From NCBI GenBank assembly GCA_963662245.2, contig CAXXVQ010000008.1:186001-250000 (forward strand): a DNA stretch of 64,000 nt. The letters are read 5' to 3'. This DNA comes from JAFGVL01 sp963662245. GTDB lineage: Bacteria > Bacteroidota > Bacteroidia > Bacteroidales > Paludibacteraceae. The notes under the pieces are model-generated. The model searched no databases, had not been told where the DNA came from, and saw nothing but the letters and a program-made list of their open reading frames with translations. The position numbers were made by a program, and so were the translations under genes. Each line of letters starts with the position of its first letter. Position 1 is the first letter of the stretch. Positions 43,005-51,863 of the stretch are shown here, piece by piece.

Positions 43005-43772
43005 TTATGCCTTATTCTTTTTGATAACCTCTTTGGCTAATTGAATGTGGCTAGTAGCTCCTTTTGATTCTGGATCATAAAGAAGTACTGGTTTTCCGTA
43101 ACTTGGAGCTTCGCTTAGTTTGACATTGCGTTGAATGACAGTATCAAAAACCATTGATTCAAAGTGTTTGCGAATATCTTGAAGGACTTGGTTTGCTAGT
43201 CTCAAGCGAGCATCAAACATTGTAAGCAGGAATCCTTCAATTTCCAGACCAGGATTTAAGTTGCTCTTAATGATTTTGATGGTGTTCAATAATTTGCTGA
43301 TTCCTTCAAGTGCAAAGTACTCGCATTGAACGGGGATGATGACTGAATCAGCTGCAGTGAGAGCATTAACAGTGATTAAACCCAATGAAGGAGAACAGTC
43401 AATAAGGATGTAGTCATAAACTTCCTTAAGTGGAGTAAGTAGTTCGCGTAGAACTTTATCTCTGTCTTCTAAATTTACCATTTCTAACTCAGCACCTACA
43501 AGGTCAATGTGAGATGGAACTACATGTAGGTTTTTTACTTCTGTTTCACAAACTGTAGTAAGTGGGTCAATTCTGTCTAACAAACATTGGTAGATTCCGG
43601 TAGAGTGTACTCGGACATCAATGCCTAATCCAGATGAAGCATTTGCTTGAGGGTCAGCGTCAATAATCAATACCTTTTGTTTTAATGAGGCTAGTGATGC
43701 TGCAAGGTTGATTGTAGTAGTTGTTTTTCCTACACCACCTTTTTGGTTCGCTAAAGCAATAATTTTTCCCAT
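43005..43772 (-). CDS. parA: Chromosome partitioning ATPase ParA (Soj)
   Basis: ParA binds DNA non-specifically as an ATP dimer and is displaced by ParB, pulling the origin region. The 255-residue protein shows the deviant Walker A motif KGGVGKTTTTINL (residues 10-22), the Walker A' DADPQANAS, and Walker B DYILIDCSPSLGLITVNAL (partly shown). Its length is typical for chromosomal ParA. It heads the minus-strand run parA, parB, DUF5683, transglycosylase and probably the MerR and phosphatase genes. Confidence 0.96.
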   Translation of the reverse strand: MGKIIALANQKGGVGKTTTTINLAASLASLKQKVLIIDADPQANASSGLGIDVRVHSTGIYQCLLDRIDPLTTVCETEVKNLHVVPSHIDLVGAELEMVNLEDRDKVLRELLTPLKEVYDYILIDCSPSLGLITVNALTAADSVIIPVQCEYFALEGISKLLNTIKIIKSNLNPGLEIEGFLLTMFDARLRLANQVLQDIRKHFESMVFDTVIQRNVKLSEAPSYGKPVLLYDPESKGATSHIQLAKEVIKKNKA

Positions 43773-44075
43773 TTTAGAAGATGTTTTTTATAGTAATATG
43801 CCAGCAAATTAAAGAATAAATATTGACTTTAAGTTGTGGAAAAAGGAAAAGAAATAAACACTATTTTGTATCTATCAATCTAGTAGGGGAATAGGTAAAA
43901 ATATTTTTCTCCTTTTGGGCAAAAGTAACAAAAAAAACAATGTTCCACAACCAGAGTTATGAGCAAAGTATTAACAATTTATGCTCAGCTTTTTTATCAT
44001 AGAAAGTCTTATTTTTTTTCTATTTTTGCCCGAGCTCTCACTATATGCGAGTCGTAAATAAAAACCTTGATTTAA
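43773..44075. promoter_or_regulatory. Divergent region parA / gldG
   Basis: No gene was found in these 303 bases. The word TGTTCCAC (43941-43948) resembles half of a ParB site but lacks the second half. TGAGCA (43960-43965) and TGCTCA (43982-43987) form a loose inverted repeat. For gldG a consensus -7 box TATTTTTG lies at 44021-44028, 47 bases before the start codon. Confidence 0.45.
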
Positions 44076-45764
44076 ATGTCGAAAAATAATCTTCGTTCAG
44101 TAATAATTGTGTTGGTGACTTTAGTGTTGATAAATGTCATTTCAGCATTTTCATTCTTTCGTTTGGATTTAACTTCTGAGAAGCGTTTTACTATCTCTAA
44201 TAATACCAAGAAACTGATGTCCGGTTTGCAAGGGAAGATGCGTTTAAAGATTTATTTGGATGGAGATCTCAACCCCGGTTTTTTGCGACTTAAAAAGGCA
44301 ACATCAGAACTCTTGGATGAGTTTGAGGTTTATGCGTCAAACGACTTTTCTTATGAATTCGTAAATCCGTCTTCGGCATCTGATCAAAAAGAGCGTGAGA
44401 AAAAATATGCTGAGCTTGAGGCGAGAGGTTTGAGAGCTACTGTTGTGTATGAAAAAGATGAAGAGGGTAAGGCGATTCAGAAAGTTGTGTTCCCATGGGC
44501 AGAGCTTTATTATGGAAATGATACTGTGCCAATTTCATTATTAAAGAATAATCCAAGTTTCTCAGGATCTCAGAATCTGAATAACTCAATAGAAACACTT
44601 GAATTTGAAATTACAGATGCAATTCGTGTGAAAACGATGCGTACTGCAAGTAAAATTGCTTTTATCGAGGGGCATGGTGAGTATCCTGCTGAATTGGTAT
44701 ATGACGCATCGGAAGCATTTAGCCGTTATTTTCAAGTAGATAGAGGTCAATTAGGGACTGATCCGTCAATCTTGAATGATTATAAAGCAATTGTAATTGC
44801 AGATCCAATAGGTAAATTTACGGAGCAAGAGAAATATATTATTGACCAATACATAATGAATGGTGGGCGAGTGATGTGGTTGATTGATGGCGTTCGTTTA
44901 GCAATGGATAGCTTGTCTTCTATAGGAGTTTCTCCGGTAATGCCATTAGATGTAAATCTGGGTGACCAATTATTTAAATATGGTGTGCGCATTGCTCCGG
45001 TAATGTTGCAAGATTTGCAATGTGTGCAAATGCCTATGAATGTGGCTCGCGCAGGAGATCCGGCTAAATTTGAGTCAATGCCTTGGTATTACTCTCCGTT
45101 GTTATTGACTTCGCCTGAACATCCGATTTCAAGAAACTTAGTGGAGGTGAAAGCTGACTTTGCAAGTGCATTAGATTTAAGTGTGACCGGAAGTGAAAAG
45201 GTGAAAAAATCAGTTCTTCTGGTGACTTCCAATGCTACACATATTATTTCCACTCCGGCTCATATCGATTTGAATTCGATGTATGATATGCAGAGTAAGA
45301 ATTACTTTACTATGGGATATATTCCTGTTGCAGCAGCTTTAGAAGGGCAATTCCCATCTGTATTTACAAACCGATTGGTGCCGGAAGGTATTCAAACCAA
45401 TGAGCCGATAAAAACTGAAAGTAAGCTAACTCGTATGGTAGTTGTTTCTGATGCTGATATTATCAGAAATGATGTGCAAGGCAGTGGTGAAAACATGCAG
45501 ATTTTGCCAATGGGTTATGATCGTTACTCAAAAAGAGAATACGGTAATCGTAGCTTTGTTTTAAATGCAATGCTTTATTTGGCAGATGATGATGGTTGGT
45601 TACAGTTGCGCTCGCGAGAGTTTAAGCTGCGCATGCTGAATAAGAAATCAGTAGTTGTAGGCAAGAAATTTTGGCAAGTTGTAAATGTTGTTGTTCCGTT
45701 AGTGTTATTATTGCTTTTTGCTTTTGTATATATGTTTGTCAGAAAGCGTATGTACTCTCGTTAA
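44076..45764 (+). CDS. gldG: Gliding-motility ABC transporter component GldG
   Basis: GldG is the membrane and substrate-binding part of the GldAFG ABC system of Bacteroidetes. The 562-residue protein has a membrane helix near residues 8-26, then the block RLDLTSEKRFTISNNTKKLM typical of the family, a large periplasmic ABC_transp_aux-like domain (KIAFIEGHGEYPAELVYDAS, GRVMWLIDGVRLAMDS), and a second membrane helix near residues 535-556. Usually gldF is directly upstream; here the neighbour is the divergent parA gene, so gldF must lie elsewhere. The T9SS cargo in this window agrees with a gliding/T9SS background, but GldG alone does not prove gliding. Confidence 0.9.
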   Translation: MSKNNLRSVIIVLVTLVLINVISAFSFFRLDLTSEKRFTISNNTKKLMSGLQGKMRLKIYLDGDLNPGFLRLKKATSELLDEFEVYASNDFSYEFVNPSSASDQKEREKKYAELEARGLRATVVYEKDEEGKAIQKVVFPWAELYYGNDTVPISLLKNNPSFSGSQNLNNSIETLEFEITDAIRVKTMRTASKIAFIEGHGEYPAELVYDASEAFSRYFQVDRGQLGTDPSILNDYKAIVIADPIGKFTEQEKYIIDQYIMNGGRVMWLIDGVRLAMDSLSSIGVSPVMPLDVNLGDQLFKYGVRIAPVMLQDLQCVQMPMNVARAGDPAKFESMPWYYSPLLLTSPEHPISRNLVEVKADFASALDLSVTGSEKVKKSVLLVTSNATHIISTPAHIDLNSMYDMQSKNYFTMGYIPVAAALEGQFPSVFTNRLVPEGIQTNEPIKTESKLTRMVVVSDADIIRNDVQGSGENMQILPMGYDRYSKREYGNRSFVLNAMLYLADDDGWLQLRSREFKLRMLNKKSVVVGKKFWQVVNVVVPLVLLLLFAFVYMFVRKRMYSR

Positions 45765-45775
45765 CAAATAATTAA

Positions 45776-45806
45776 TTTGCAGTTACTAAACTTTTATTTA
45801 CCTTTG
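45776..45806 (+). promoter_or_regulatory. Consensus Bacteroidetes promoter of dnaN
   Basis: TTTG (45776-45779) and TACCTTTG (45799-45806) with a 19-base spacer match the full consensus; the dnaN start is 30 bases downstream. Confidence 0.75.
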
Positions 45807-45836
45807 GTCGATTAAAAAAATAAATAAAATTTATAT

Positions 45837-46961
45837 ATGAAATTTGTTGTTTCAAGTACTAAGTTAACCAGTCATTTACAAGGTATTAGCCGTGTTATTT
45901 CTAATAAAAGTACACTGCCGATTTTAGAGAGTTTTCTTTTTGATTTAAAAGGAACAACTTTAACTGTAACAGCTTCAGATTTAGAAACTACTTTAATCAC
46001 TTCTTTAGAGTTAGATAAAGCAGAAGGTGAAGGTATTGTTGCATTTACAGCTAAAATTTTATTAGATACTTTGAAAGAGTTTCCTGAGCAACCATTATCA
46101 TTTGAAATTAATAATGATAATAAGCAAATGGTAATTAAGTCTGAAACAGGTTCTTATAATTTTATTGGTCAAAACGGTGATGAGTACCCGCGCGTACACG
46201 AACTAGGTGCTGAAGCAAATTCATTAAACATTCCGGTTGATGTTTTATCTGAAGGTATTGCAAAATCTATTTTTGCAACAGCAGATGATGAGCTTCGTCC
46301 GGTAATGAACGGTATTTATTTTGATATCACAACTGAAGGTTTAACTTTGGTTGCAACTGATGCACATAAATTAGTGCGTTATAAAACTGAATCAACAAAA
46401 GGTTCTGCTGCGGCAGCATTTATTTTAGCTAAAAAACCTGCTACACTTTTGAAAAATATCCTTCCAAAAGAAAGCGGTGAGGTGGCCGTTCAGTTTGATG
46501 ATAAAAACGCATTCTTTACTTTGTCAAACTATAAAATGGTTTGTCGTCAGGTTGAGGGTCGTTTCCCAAATTATAATGGTGTAATTCCACAAAACAATCC
46601 ACATAAATTAATCATTGATCGCTTAGAGTTTATGAATGCGTTGAAGCGTGTATCATTATTCTCTAATCAAGCAAGTAACCTGATTAAGCTACAATTGAAT
46701 GCTAATGAAATGCATGTTTCTGCTCAAGATATTGATTTCTCAATTTCTGCAGAAGAAACTATCTCATGTCAATACAGTGGTGAGCCGATGAGTATCGGAT
46801 TTAAATCTACTTTCTTAGTGGATATCCTAAATAACATTAACTCAGGTGATGTTGTGATGGAATTGGCTGATCCGTCAAGAGCAGGTTTGATTCTTCCATT
46901 TGAAAATGAGGCGGGAGAGGACTTGTTGATGTTGTTAATGCCAATGCTTCTTAACGACTAA
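45837..46961 (+). CDS. dnaN: DNA polymerase III sliding clamp (beta subunit)
   Basis: The clamp encircles DNA and tethers the replicative polymerase. The 374-residue protein has three similar domains of about 120 residues each; recognisable blocks are RVISNKSTLPILESFLFDLK, EYPRVHELG, GIYFDITTEGLTLVATDAHK and RVSLFSNQASNLIKLQLN. The C-terminal end LLMLLMPMLLND is typical. dnaA and recF are not adjacent, so this is not the classical dnaA-dnaN origin arrangement. The downstream gene is a 3'-5' exonuclease. Confidence 0.97.
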   Translation: MKFVVSSTKLTSHLQGISRVISNKSTLPILESFLFDLKGTTLTVTASDLETTLITSLELDKAEGEGIVAFTAKILLDTLKEFPEQPLSFEINNDNKQMVIKSETGSYNFIGQNGDEYPRVHELGAEANSLNIPVDVLSEGIAKSIFATADDELRPVMNGIYFDITTEGLTLVATDAHKLVRYKTESTKGSAAAAFILAKKPATLLKNILPKESGEVAVQFDDKNAFFTLSNYKMVCRQVEGRFPNYNGVIPQNNPHKLIIDRLEFMNALKRVSLFSNQASNLIKLQLNANEMHVSAQDIDFSISAEETISCQYSGEPMSIGFKSTFLVDILNNINSGDVVMELADPSRAGLILPFENEAGEDLLMLLMPMLLND

Positions 46962-47035
46962 TTTAAAGAAAACTATAATACATACAGAAAGTGAGGTTGT
47001 TAAACTTCACTTTTCTTTTTTAAAGGAGATATATC

Positions 47036-47803
47036 ATGCAATTAAATTTAAAAAATCCAATCATATTTTTTGACCTAGAAACCACGGGGACAAATATTGT
47101 AACAGATAGAATTGTTGAGATTTCGTACTTGAAAGTGCATCCAAATGGAATGGAAGAAAGCAAGACAATTGTGGTGAATCCAGAGCGTCCGATTCCTGCT
47201 GAGGCATCTGCTGTGCATGGTATCTATGATAAAGATGTAGAGAATGCGCCAACATTTAAAGAAGTGGCAAAAACAGTTGCTACTGATTTTGAAGGAGCTG
47301 ATATTGCCGGATTTAATTCAAATCGCTTTGATGTGCCGTTATTGGCAGAGGAATTTTTGCGTGTGGGTGTAGATGTTGATATGAGTAAACGCAAGTTTGT
47401 TGATGTGCAAACAATCTTCCACAAGCGTGAGCAAAGAACTTTATCTGCTGCTTATAAATTCTATTGCGAAAAGGATTTGGAAAATGCTCACAGTGCTGAA
47501 GCTGATACAATGGCTACTTATGAAGTGCTAAAGGCGCAATTGGATAAATATCCTGATTTAGAAAATGATATTGCTTATTTATCTGAATATTCTTCATATT
47601 CTAAAAATGTAGACTTTGCTGGACGCATAGTTTATAATGATAAAGATGAGGAAGTAATAAACTTTGGAAAATACAAAGGTCGTTTAGTGGCTGATGTTTT
47701 AGAGAAAGATCCTGGCTATTATGGTTGGATTATGTCTGCTGATTTCTCACTAAATACGAAACAGGTATTTACTCGAATTAAATTACGCGGAGTAGGGAAA
47801 TAA
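47036..47803 (+). CDS. 3'-5' exonuclease (DNA polymerase III epsilon-like, ExoX type)
   Basis: The 255-residue protein has the DEDD exonuclease motifs: Exo I with Asp13 and Glu15 in FFDLETTG, Exo II in ADIAGFNSNRFDVPLLAEEF, and Exo III in AHSAEADTMATYEVLKAQL. The C-terminal block VINFGKYKGRLVADVLEKDP matches the short domain attached to exodeoxyribonuclease X-like proteins. It may proofread with the clamp encoded upstream (74-base gap, same strand) or act in repair. It is followed by the IS element at 47900. Confidence 0.93.
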   Translation: MQLNLKNPIIFFDLETTGTNIVTDRIVEISYLKVHPNGMEESKTIVVNPERPIPAEASAVHGIYDKDVENAPTFKEVAKTVATDFEGADIAGFNSNRFDVPLLAEEFLRVGVDVDMSKRKFVDVQTIFHKREQRTLSAAYKFYCEKDLENAHSAEADTMATYEVLKAQLDKYPDLENDIAYLSEYSSYSKNVDFAGRIVYNDKDEEVINFGKYKGRLVADVLEKDPGYYGWIMSADFSLNTKQVFTRIKLRGVGK

Positions 47804-47892
47804 GCTTATAGTTAATAATTAAAAGTAAATAGTTAGAATGATAAAAGTCTTTAGCTTGGATGTCTCTTTAATTATTAATTCTTAATTATTCA

Positions 47893-48955
47893 TTTTTAAT
47901 GCGAATTAAGGGTTGAAATTAAAATATCAAATTAATAAAAGCAGCAGCAATTCTTCCACATATAAAGGTCAATAAACCACTAGTAGAACGAACCTTGCTG
48001 GCTATTTGTATTTTTGTTTTTTCATTTAACCAGTTGAAAAGCGATTCAATTGGCTGTCTTACAGTTGAAACAGCTGAGGAATATAAATCAGCCCAAGCCT
48101 TATTTTGTTGTTTTTCCCATTCTGTTTGTCCTTTAATTGCCTTTACAGGAGTTAAAATGGACAAGTTGTTTGTTTTCTTTTTCTCAGACCAGAATTCAGC
48201 ATTTGAATAAGCTTTGTCTGCAACAATAGTACGGTTATACATGTCTTGAGAAGCTTCTTTAAGCATACATAAATCATGTTTTGAAGCCTCTGTGAAAAGC
48301 ATTTGTTCTGGATGAGGCAAATGTCCTTTTCGTCTAAAAGAAATGGCGTGTAACTTCAATCCATAATAGTATATACCTTTGGTAGAGCAAAAGCCCTTGT
48401 CAGTAATTTCTTGTGCCACTTTTGAATTTCTTTTTCCTGAACATATTATAATTGGCATAGAGTCTACAAGACTAATTTCTTTATCACAATCATTTGGCAC
48501 AAAGTCATTAAACAAAGACAATGTAAGAGCTTTAAAGCCTTCATTGAGTCTATTTATCCTTGTGTTGAAAGCCACATATGATGTGAGTTTTGGAAACCAT
48601 TCACGAAGATGCTCACTTGCAAATTCATGAATCTTTTTCACTTTGTGATGTTCTTCAACTTGCATTACATACAAGTAAATGCTCATAGCCTCTTGGTCTG
48701 TAAATTTTGGCTGATCATTGTTGCTAAAGCGTTGACAAATATATTTTATCTCTTTATCGTATTGCTCACATACATAGCAATAGATTTTTATTAGTTTTAT
48801 AGCCTTATCCTTGGGTATCATAATTAGAATAAATCGTGGATGATTTTTCATCTAATTTAATGATATTCAAGGATATAACAAAATATGTACCCGCTTATTT
48901 TGCTGTATCACAGCACTTTATTTATCTTTTTTCAACCCTTAATTCGCATTTTTAA
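47893..48955. mobile_element. IS982-family insertion sequence with intact ends and target duplication
   Basis: The element itself spans 47900-48948 (1049 bp). Its ends are 19-base perfect inverted repeats, TGCGAATTAAGGGTTGAAA at 47900-47918 and its complement at 48930-48948. It is flanked by a 7-base direct repeat, TTTTTAA, at 47893-47899 and 48949-48955, as expected for a target-site duplication. One transposase gene fills the inside on the minus strand. Because both ends and the duplication are exact, the insertion is probably recent. Confidence 0.9.
47919..48851 (-). CDS. IS982-type DDE transposase
   Basis: The 310-residue protein has a helical N-terminal part (EEHHKVKKIHEFASEHLREW, FPKLTSYVAFNTRINRLNEG) and an RNase H-like catalytic core. 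Likely DDE residues are the Asp in EISLVDSMPI, the Asp in TIVADKAYSN and the Glu in RQPIESLFNWLNEKTKIQIA. An internal ATG at 48821 (MIPKDKAIKLIKIY) may be the real start. The frame is intact, so the element may still move. It runs opposite to trmN6. Confidence 0.9.
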   Translation of the reverse strand: MKNHPRFILIMIPKDKAIKLIKIYCYVCEQYDKEIKYICQRFSNNDQPKFTDQEAMSIYLYVMQVEEHHKVKKIHEFASEHLREWFPKLTSYVAFNTRINRLNEGFKALTLSLFNDFVPNDCDKEISLVDSMPIIICSGKRNSKVAQEITDKGFCSTKGIYYYGLKLHAISFRRKGHLPHPEQMLFTEASKHDLCMLKEASQDMYNRTIVADKAYSNAEFWSEKKKTNNLSILTPVKAIKGQTEWEKQQNKAWADLYSSAVSTVRQPIESLFNWLNEKTKIQIASKVRSTSGLLTFICGRIAAAFINLIF

Positions 48956-48963
48956 TTTATATC

Positions 48964-49677
48964 GTGGCAAATCCATATTTTCGTTTTAAGCAGTTTGTGA
49001 TTTATCAAGATCGGTGTGCGATGAAGGTTGGCACTGATGGGGTTTTGTTAGGAGCTTGGGCTGGTTGTGGAAACGCTCAGTCGATTTTGGATATTGGTTC
49101 CGGCACTGGTTTAATTGCTTTGATGCTGGCTCAGCGTAGTTCTGCTTTGGTTGACGCCGTTGAGATTGATGTAGAAGCGGCTATTCAGGCAGAAGAAAAT
49201 GCTCAGGCGAGTCCATACTCAAGTAGGATTCAGTTGCATGCTTTATCCTTACAGGAGTTTGTAAAGCAGACCGAAAAGAAATATGACCTGATTGTAAGTA
49301 ATCCACCTTACTTCAATAATTCACATAAATCTCCTAAAGCGACTCGTACGCAAGCTAGACACACTGATACGCTTTCGTTTGTAGAGTTGCTGGAGTCTGT
49401 AAAGCAAATGTTGGCCGAGAATGGCCGATTTGAAGTCGTTTTGCCAATTGATGAAGGCGAGATGTTTATCTCAAAAGCTTTAGAGTTAGGCTTGTTTTGT
49501 GTGAAGCGTACGAATGTAATCCCTAAACCTAATGCTCAAGTAAAACGCTTGTTGTTAAGTTTTGCTTTAAGCGAGAGTGATTGTGTAGTGGAAGAATTGC
49601 AAATTGAGGGCGAACAACGCCATCAGTACTCGGATGAGTTTAAAGCAATGACAAAAGATTTCTATTTAGATAAATAA
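48964..49677 (+). CDS. trmN6: tRNA1(Val) (adenine-37-N6)-methyltransferase (TrmN6/YfiC)
   Basis: The enzyme methylates N6 of A37 in tRNA-Val. The 237-residue protein starts at GTG (MANPYFRFKQFVIYQDRCAM), and the conserved FKQF...DRCAMKVGTDGVLLGAW block is at the very N-terminus, so no earlier start is needed. SAM motif I is LDIGSGTGLIALMLAQ, and motif IV is SNPPYFNNS, the adenine-N6 signature. The IS target duplication ends only eight bases before the GTG. The native leader and promoter have therefore been separated from the gene, and expression must rely on sequence in the IS right end or on read-through. A strong terminator follows at 49676-49709. Confidence 0.93.
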   Translation: MANPYFRFKQFVIYQDRCAMKVGTDGVLLGAWAGCGNAQSILDIGSGTGLIALMLAQRSSALVDAVEIDVEAAIQAEENAQASPYSSRIQLHALSLQEFVKQTEKKYDLIVSNPPYFNNSHKSPKATRTQARHTDTLSFVELLESVKQMLAENGRFEVVLPIDEGEMFISKALELGLFCVKRTNVIPKPNAQVKRLLLSFALSESDCVVEELQIEGEQRHQYSDEFKAMTKDFYLDK

Positions 49678-49709
49678 AAAGAGCGAAACTGATTGGTTTC
49701 GCTCTTTTT
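49676..49709. terminator. Bidirectional terminator trmN6 / fmt
   Basis: AAAAAGAGCGAAAC pairs exactly with GTTTCGCTCTTTTT across a six-base loop between two convergent genes. Confidence 0.9.
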
Positions 49710-49726
49710 GTATGCTTGAGAGAGTT

Positions 49727-50683
49727 TTACTTAATAGTAAATCCATCTACTTTGAATCCATTTAATAGCTCCGATGCTTTCATTCTTTTCTTTCCTGCAA
49801 TTTGTAGTTGTAGGATGTTGATGTAGCCATCAGTAGTAACCACTTTGATGAAGTTCTTTCCATCTGAAATAAGCGTGCCTACAGTTTCTTTTGGGTTGCC
49901 TATTTCTTTTGCGGTTTCGTAAATCTTAACTCCAATAGTTGTCCCTTCGGGAGAAATAAATTCTGTCCATGCAGCAGGGTAAGGAGATAATCCACGCACA
50001 AAGTTGTAGATGCTAGCTGTAGGCTGATTCCAGTCAATACGGCAAGTGTCTTTGAAGATTTTTGGTGCTTGTTTTTCAGCCAAGCTGTGGTCTTGAGGTT
50101 TGCCTTCGGCTTTCCCTTCAAGAATTAAATCCACTGACTTAACCACTAATCTTGATCCAATTTCCATTAAGCGGTCATGAACTGTACCTGCATTATCTGT
50201 TTCAGAGATTGGAGTGCTTTCCTGCATGATGATATTTCCGGTATCAATTTCATGAGTCAAGAAGAATGTACTCACACCCGTTTCTTTATCGCCATTGATA
50301 ACAGCCCAATTGATAGGGGCTGCGCCACGATATTGAGGCAATAAGGAAGCGTGTAGGTTAAAAGTTCCGTATTTAGGCATGTCCCAAACGGCTTCCGGAA
50401 GCATGCGGAAAGCTACGACGATTTGCAAGTCAGCTTCCAGTGATTTTAGTTCTGCTAAAAATTGTTCGTCTTTTAGTTTTTCGGGTTGTAATAACTGCAA
50501 ATTATTATCAAGTGCATATTGTTTTACCGGCGAGAATTGGATTTTGTGTCCGCGTCCGGCTGGCTTGTCAGGCATAGTGATTACGCCCACAATATTATAA
50601 CCGTTTTCATGCAATGCTTTTAGGCTTTCCACCGCAAAGTCTGGTGTGCCCATATATACGATTCGTAATTGGGATTTGTCCAT
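49727..50683 (-). CDS. fmt: Methionyl-tRNA formyltransferase
   Basis: The enzyme formylates Met-tRNA of the initiator, using 10-formyltetrahydrofolate. The 318-residue protein has the Rossmann core (IVYMGTPDFAVESLKALHEN), the formyl-donor and catalytic block FNLHASLLPQYRGAAPINWA, ETGVSTFFLTHEIDTGNI, and a C-terminal OB-fold (FVRGLSPYPAAWTEF). Its length is standard. It lies downstream of nadK (24-base gap), and both are on the minus strand. Confidence 0.96.
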   Translation of the reverse strand: MDKSQLRIVYMGTPDFAVESLKALHENGYNIVGVITMPDKPAGRGHKIQFSPVKQYALDNNLQLLQPEKLKDEQFLAELKSLEADLQIVVAFRMLPEAVWDMPKYGTFNLHASLLPQYRGAAPINWAVINGDKETGVSTFFLTHEIDTGNIIMQESTPISETDNAGTVHDRLMEIGSRLVVKSVDLILEGKAEGKPQDHSLAEKQAPKIFKDTCRIDWNQPTASIYNFVRGLSPYPAAWTEFISPEGTTIGVKIYETAKEIGNPKETVGTLISDGKNFIKVVTTDGYINILQLQIAGKKRMKASELLNGFKVDGFTIK

Positions 50684-50707
50684 TTTTATAAAAAGAAAAG
50701 TGAAAAA

Positions 50708-51586
50708 TTAGGTTGTGCGAGCATCGGCTCCCCACATAAGTTTGTTTCTTAGGGTATTAAAGAAATCGTGTTCCTTTTGTTTTAAAATGCGAATGTTGAA
50801 GTCAGCTTTTTTGATTACTAAGGTGCTGCCTTGTTCGAAAATTTCAGACCTTCCATCAACTGCAGTCAAGAAAGTTTTTGCTCTGCCTTCTACCTTTAAT
50901 CTGATTTCGCAATCATCTGTAATTATCAGAGGGCGAACCGTTAAGCTGTGTGATGCAATCGGTGTCAGAATCAGGTTTTTTGCATTAGGGACCAATAGTG
51001 GTCCGCCCACGCTCATGGAATAGGCTGTGGAGCCGGTTGGAGTGGCAATAATTAACCCGTCCGATTGATACGAAATCAGGTGCTCATCGTTGATGTAAGT
51101 GTGAATGGTAATCATTGATGAGGTATCTTGCTTCAGAATCGCAATTTCGTTCAATGCAATATTGTGAGAGCTAAAATGACAGCAGTTACCACAATTTAAT
51201 TGCAGTAGTGAGCGTTCTTCAATTAAGTATTCGTTATTAAATATCTTTTCAAAAGTAGATTCAATCTCATCGTCTGCGATGTCGGCAAGGAAGCCTAAGC
51301 GTCCGGTATTGATACCTACAATTGGGATGTTTTTGTTGCCAATTCTAGCCGCAGTGCTTAAGAAAGTTCCATCGCCACCCATGCTCACAGCTAGGTCTGC
51401 TTGGAATTTATCATGATTAATTAAGTCCTCAACATCAGGTGTGATAGCGAGGTTTTCAAAAATAAACTCGTAAAACTCAGCATCCATGATAATGCTCACA
51501 TTGTGCTTTTTGAAAACAGAAAGGAGTATCTCCACTTGTGGGAAAATTTCTGTTTTGTAAGTATTTCCAAAAACGGCTATTCTCAT
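50708..51586 (-). CDS. nadK: NAD kinase
   Basis: The enzyme phosphorylates NAD to NADP. The 292-residue protein carries GGDGTFLSTA (residues 70-79), VGINTGRLGFLADI, and the NE/D-type block LNEIAILKQDTSSMITIHTY. The glycine-rich block SDGLIIATPTGSTAYSMSVG, with GPLLVP after it, completes the signature. The diverging ExbB gene lies 277 bases away; that gap holds the ExbB promoter. Confidence 0.96.
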   Translation of the reverse strand: MRIAVFGNTYKTEIFPQVEILLSVFKKHNVSIIMDAEFYEFIFENLAITPDVEDLINHDKFQADLAVSMGGDGTFLSTAARIGNKNIPIVGINTGRLGFLADIADDEIESTFEKIFNNEYLIEERSLLQLNCGNCCHFSSHNIALNEIAILKQDTSSMITIHTYINDEHLISYQSDGLIIATPTGSTAYSMSVGGPLLVPNAKNLILTPIASHSLTVRPLIITDDCEIRLKVEGRAKTFLTAVDGRSEIFEQGSTLVIKKADFNIRILKQKEHDFFNTLRNKLMWGADARTT

Positions 51587-51757
51587 GATGATAAAACGGA
51601 ATTAATATAGATAGAACGGAATCGTAAAAGTAAAGTTTTTTGACTAATAAAAGCTCGTTTTCGGCAATGTTTTTGAAGTTTAAGCGCTTCTAAAAGTATT
51701 TATCAACAGTTGCTAAAATCTTCGAGGCTAAAACTATAGTCCTTAAGTTTATTCTAT

Positions 51758-51765
51758 TATTTTTG
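51758..51765 (+). promoter_or_regulatory. -7 promoter element of the exbB-exbD-tonB unit
   Basis: TATTTTTG matches the -7 consensus. It lies 99 bases before exbB, in the 277-base region between nadK and exbB, which otherwise shows no clear structure. Confidence 0.4.
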
Positions 51766-51863
51766 CATACATTCGACAAGGAAAGCATGATTATTGCTTA
51801 AAAATTAGAACTTTAGAGTTTAGAGAAATAATAAATTATAACTAATCACATAAAATTTAGAAA

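Noticed and set aside
43941..43948. TGTTCCAC as a parS site near parAB
   Set aside because: Only one half of the palindrome is present; the following bases AACCAGAG do not complete it, so no functional site can be claimed.
45837..46961. dnaN as a sign of the replication origin
   Set aside because: dnaA and recF are not adjacent, no cluster of DnaA boxes was noticed, and dnaN is often unlinked from the origin in Bacteroidetes.
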